Source of the DNA: Aquimarina aggregata
GTDB lineage: Bacteria > Bacteroidota > Bacteroidia > Flavobacteriales > Flavobacteriaceae
Direction: 5' to 3'
Assembly (NCBI RefSeq): GCF_001632745.1
Contig: NZ_LQRT01000013.1
Coordinates: forward strand, 1 to 64,000
Length of the DNA: 64,000 nt
Program-made: the position numbers and the translations under genes
The notes under the pieces: model-generated
Database searches by the model: none
What the model was told of the DNA's origin: nothing
Seen by the model: the letters and a program-made list of their open reading frames with translations, nothing else
Shown here: positions 61,347 to 64,000 of the stretch, piece after piece
How positions within the stretch are numbered: position 1 is the first letter of the stretch
Layout of the letters: each line of letters begins with the position of its first letter

Positions 61347-64000
61347 ATGAGGTATATACATATCACCTTTTTAACGATATTACTTTTTAATGGCTTAACT
61401 ATTTTTAGTCAGGGAGAAGCTAATAACTGGTATTTTGGAAAAAATGCTGGTGTAAGTTTTAATACTACTCCTCCAACTGTTCTTACAGATGGTCAAATCA
61501 ATACGTTAGAAGGGTGTACTACAATTTCTGATGCAACAGGAGCACTTTTATTTTATACTGATGGTATTAGGGTTTGGGATAGGTTTAATACCATTATGCC
61601 TAATGGTATTAATCTAAAAGGAGATCCATCGAGCACGTCATCTGCATTAATCGTACCGCAACCCAATACTCCTAATATTTATATCATTTTCACTGTAGAT
61701 GAACCTCATCATGATAATGCCGACAATGATCCTTCAACTGTAGATGGTGATGGCATAAATGATGGTTTTATGTATTCTGTGGTAGACATGTCTCTAAATG
61801 GAGGCGCTGGTGATATTGTTGCAGGACAAAAAAATATACCTCTGATCACATACGATACTTCAGATCCTTTACAAAGTGCATACAAATGCTCAGAAAAAAT
61901 AACAGCAGTAAAAAGTGATGATTGCGACTCCTTTTGGGTAATTACTCATTTTGTGGATACTTTTTATGCTTTTAAAATAGAACAAACTGGTGTTAACGTA
62001 AACCCGGTGACTTCTAAAATTGGCGTTACTGTTCCTCTTTCGGGATATCGTCGCAATGCTTTAGGATATATTAAAGCGTCTACAGAAGGGAACAAATTAG
62101 CTGTAGCACATTTTGGATTTGCCACTGTTACTGCTGGTAATGGTCCAGGAAAAGTAGTACTGTATGACTTTGATAACATAACAGGCGCTGTAAGTAATGA
62201 AATTGAACTCTATAACGGAGACTCCCCTTACGGAATAGAATTTTCTCAAAGCGGGCAACGACTCTACTCTGCCATTGGGATCGGAAATGAAGGTATAGGT
62301 CAAAGTTTTCTTTTACAATTCGACCTTACACTACCCGATATAGATATTCCGGCAAGCGGAACAAGAATCCTTAATGAAAACGGTGTCAATTTTTCTTCTT
62401 TTTTTGAGGGGGCTTTACAATTAGCTCCAGACGGAAAAATATACCGAACTCAATATGAAGATTTTGCAACCGACACAGGTGACTACTTAGGTATTATTGA
62501 GAACCCGGAAGAAATAGCAGCAAATGTGATATATGTCGAAAAAGGGCTTTTAGTAAATTCTGACGGGCGTCGTGGTGTCCGTCTTGGATTACCACCTTTT
62601 ATTCAGTCAATTTTTGCACAAACTATTGATATCATAAATTCTGGTGATTCTAACAATGCAAACCTTTCTCTTTGCGAAGGAGAAACTTTTAGACTTTCTT
62701 ATCAAAATATCCCGGGCGCTACTTATACATGGTTTGTTGATAATACTCCAATAAGTACTACATCCAATTTTTTAGATATCACTGCAACTGCTAATTATCG
62801 ATTAGAAGTCGATCTTAATGATGGTAGTTGCCCTCTTGTAGGAGTTGCGAATGCCACATTTACTGAAATTCCTCCTAGCATCCCCGTAACACTTATACAA
62901 TGTGACCTATATCAAGTAATGGGTGATAATTTAGCACTGTTTGATTTAAATCTTGCTACCGATCAAATTACCGGAGGAAATAATCAATTTAGCGTAAGTT
63001 TTTTCATTGATCTCCCCTCTGCTCAAGCAGGAACTCCTGCCCTTACTAATATCACTAGTTTTGAAAACAACCAAAACAATCAACTAGTATATGCCCGGGT
63101 AACAGACAATAACAACACGAATTGTTTTAGCATTACCACTATCGAATTACAAGTCAATGCTACAAGTGCCAATGATGTAGAATTACGAGCCTGTGATGAT
63201 GATGGTATTGAAGATGGTATTACCGTTTTTAACCTTTTAGAAGCCGATCCACTAATTCTTCAAGGTATAACTACAGCTGGATTGACATTAACCTATTATC
63301 AAAATATTGATGATGCCCAATTTAATGTTAATCCGATTACTTCTTATAGTAATACCACCCCTAATACTCAAGGTGATGATATCGTCTATGCCAAAGTTGA
63401 AGAGAGCAATGGTAACTGCTTTGCTATTGCTTCTGTAGCATTATTCGTAAACCCTACTCCCGAAATTGAAGAAATAGGTGCTTATTTTTTATGCCAAAAC
63501 CAAACAAATATTGAAATTGATAAGGGCGTACTTCCAAACCCTGGCTTAACTAATTTTACCTTTTTATGGTCTACCGGCGAGACAACACAATCAATCTTTG
63601 TGGATCAAGCCGGGACATATATGGTAGAAATAACAGATACGTCAACTCAATGTTCTAACACTCGTACTGTAGAAGTTACAGGTTCTAGCATACCAACAAT
63701 AACATCTGTAGATATTAATGATGCATCAAATAATAACACCGTAACTGTTAATGTACAAGGAATTGGTAGTTATGAATATGCAATAGAAATAAATGGTGTA
63801 TTAAGCACCTACCAGGATGAAGCGACATTTAACAATGTTCCTCCAGGTTTTCATGTTGTTTATGTCAGAGATAAAAATGGTTGTCTTCCCGAGGTCACAA
63901 GAGATATAGCTGTAATAGGATTTCCTGATTTTTTCTCGCCTAATGGTGATGGATTTCATGAAAGTTGGAATGTAGATGGAATATCATCTCAAATGTTATC
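61347..64000 (+). CDS. T9SS type B secreted gliding-associated protein, 3' truncated by window
   Basis: At least 884 aa in one open frame to the window edge, so the stop is outside. Signal peptide (about 1-22, ending TIFSQ), then the EANNWYFGKNAGVSF start common to flavobacterial proteins with a C-terminal gliding-motility (type B) sorting domain. Residues to about 430 look like a beta-propeller (FYTDGIRVWDRFN, IYIIFTVDEP, LQLAPDGKIYRTQYED, GLPPFIQSIFAQ). Several Ig/PKD-like repeats follow (YARVTDNNNTNCF, YAKVEESNGNCF, WSTGETTQSIFVDQAG). The frame ends inside the sorting domain (FPDFFSPNGDGFHESWNVDGI). Function unknown; likely a large surface adhesin or enzyme scaffold. Confidence 0.93.
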   Translation, partial: MRYIHITFLTILLFNGLTIFSQGEANNWYFGKNAGVSFNTTPPTVLTDGQINTLEGCTTISDATGALLFYTDGIRVWDRFNTIMPNGINLKGDPSSTSSALIVPQPNTPNIYIIFTVDEPHHDNADNDPSTVDGDGINDGFMYSVVDMSLNGGAGDIVAGQKNIPLITYDTSDPLQSAYKCSEKITAVKSDDCDSFWVITHFVDTFYAFKIEQTGVNVNPVTSKIGVTVPLSGYRRNALGYIKASTEGNKLAVAHFGFATVTAGNGPGKVVLYDFDNITGAVSNEIELYNGDSPYGIEFSQSGQRLYSAIGIGNEGIGQSFLLQFDLTLPDIDIPASGTRILNENGVNFSSFFEGALQLAPDGKIYRTQYEDFATDTGDYLGIIENPEEIAANVIYVEKGLLVNSDGRRGVRLGLPPFIQSIFAQTIDIINSGDSNNANLSLCEGETFRLSYQNIPGATYTWFVDNTPISTTSNFLDITATANYRLEVDLNDGSCPLVGVANATFTEIPPSIPVTLIQCDLYQVMGDNLALFDLNLATDQITGGNNQFSVSFFIDLPSAQAGTPALTNITSFENNQNNQLVYARVTDNNNTNCFSITTIELQVNATSANDVELRACDDDGIEDGITVFNLLEADPLILQGITTAGLTLTYYQNIDDAQFNVNPITSYSNTTPNTQGDDIVYAKVEESNGNCFAIASVALFVNPTPEIEEIGAYFLCQNQTNIEIDKGVLPNPGLTNFTFLWSTGETTQSIFVDQAGTYMVEITDTSTQCSNTRTVEVTGSSIPTITSVDINDASNNNTVTVNVQGIGSYEYAIEINGVLSTYQDEATFNNVPPGFHVVYVRDKNGCLPEVTRDIAVIGFPDFFSPNGDGFHESWNVDGISSQML

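Overview
The window is an AT-rich stretch of a chromosome from a Bacteroidetes bacterium, very probably a marine member of the Flavobacteriaceae (an Aquimarina-like genus is my guess, not proven). The evidence is promoters of the TTG-N19-TAnnTTTG class, absence of clear Shine-Dalgarno sequences, type IX secretion (T9SS) C-terminal sorting domains, and Bacteroidetes-typical gene neighbourhoods (thrS-infC-rpmI-rplT; fur-purA; OstA-like/aminotransferase/TPR/DUF368/aroE/DUF349; pyrG-yidC). I see no prophage, insertion sequence, CRISPR array or tRNA gene; most of the window is core genome.

Layout. 1-943: the 5' end of a 16S rRNA gene on the minus strand (the operon runs off the left edge) and a long rRNA leader with three tandem promoters whose -7 elements lie exactly 125 bp apart. 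944-4278: the thrS-infC-rpmI-rplT translation operon and its terminator; infC appears to start at an ATA codon. 4386-14100: a small membrane protein with a hybrid histidine kinase, an rRNA/tRNA 2'-O-methyltransferase, a Ste24-type protease, the (p)ppGpp synthetase/hydrolase, fur and purA. 14180-15400: a PD40-repeat protein on the minus strand. 15887-26479: an envelope-centred run: OstA/LptA-like protein, class III aminotransferase, TPR protein, two DUF368 (PopT-type) lipid-carrier transporters, aroE, a DUF349 protein and a methyltransferase.

26583-30208: a secreted multi-modular alpha-amylase with a LacI-type operator upstream. 30259-44292: mostly minus-strand genes: mazG, a nitronate monooxygenase-like enzyme, mnmA, two tandem sialate O-acetylesterases (one with CBM6 and a fascin-like trefoil), a YwqK-like repeat protein, yidC, pyrG, DUF5606, def and ruvX. 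44423-50046: dapD and a lipopolysaccharide/surface-glycan set (GT9, GT2, a WaaP-like sugar kinase, GT1 and a methyltransferase). 50139-61320: an unknown lipoprotein, Sua5/YrdC, CCA-adding enzyme, heme A synthase, a pRiA4b ORF-3-like protein, a nucleoid-associated protein, a TSUP permease, a tail-fibre-like secreted protein, an uncharacterised protein with kinase-like motifs, and an ABC exporter. 61347-64000: a large T9SS type B protein truncated by the window end.

The most unusual items are the phased triple rRNA promoter array with repeated boxA-like elements and a tRNA-T-arm-like hairpin in the leader, the kinase-like orphan protein at 58363-59430, the esterase pair with unequal domain content, and the stand-alone amylase with its operator. 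I did not find a convincing wholly new multi-gene system.
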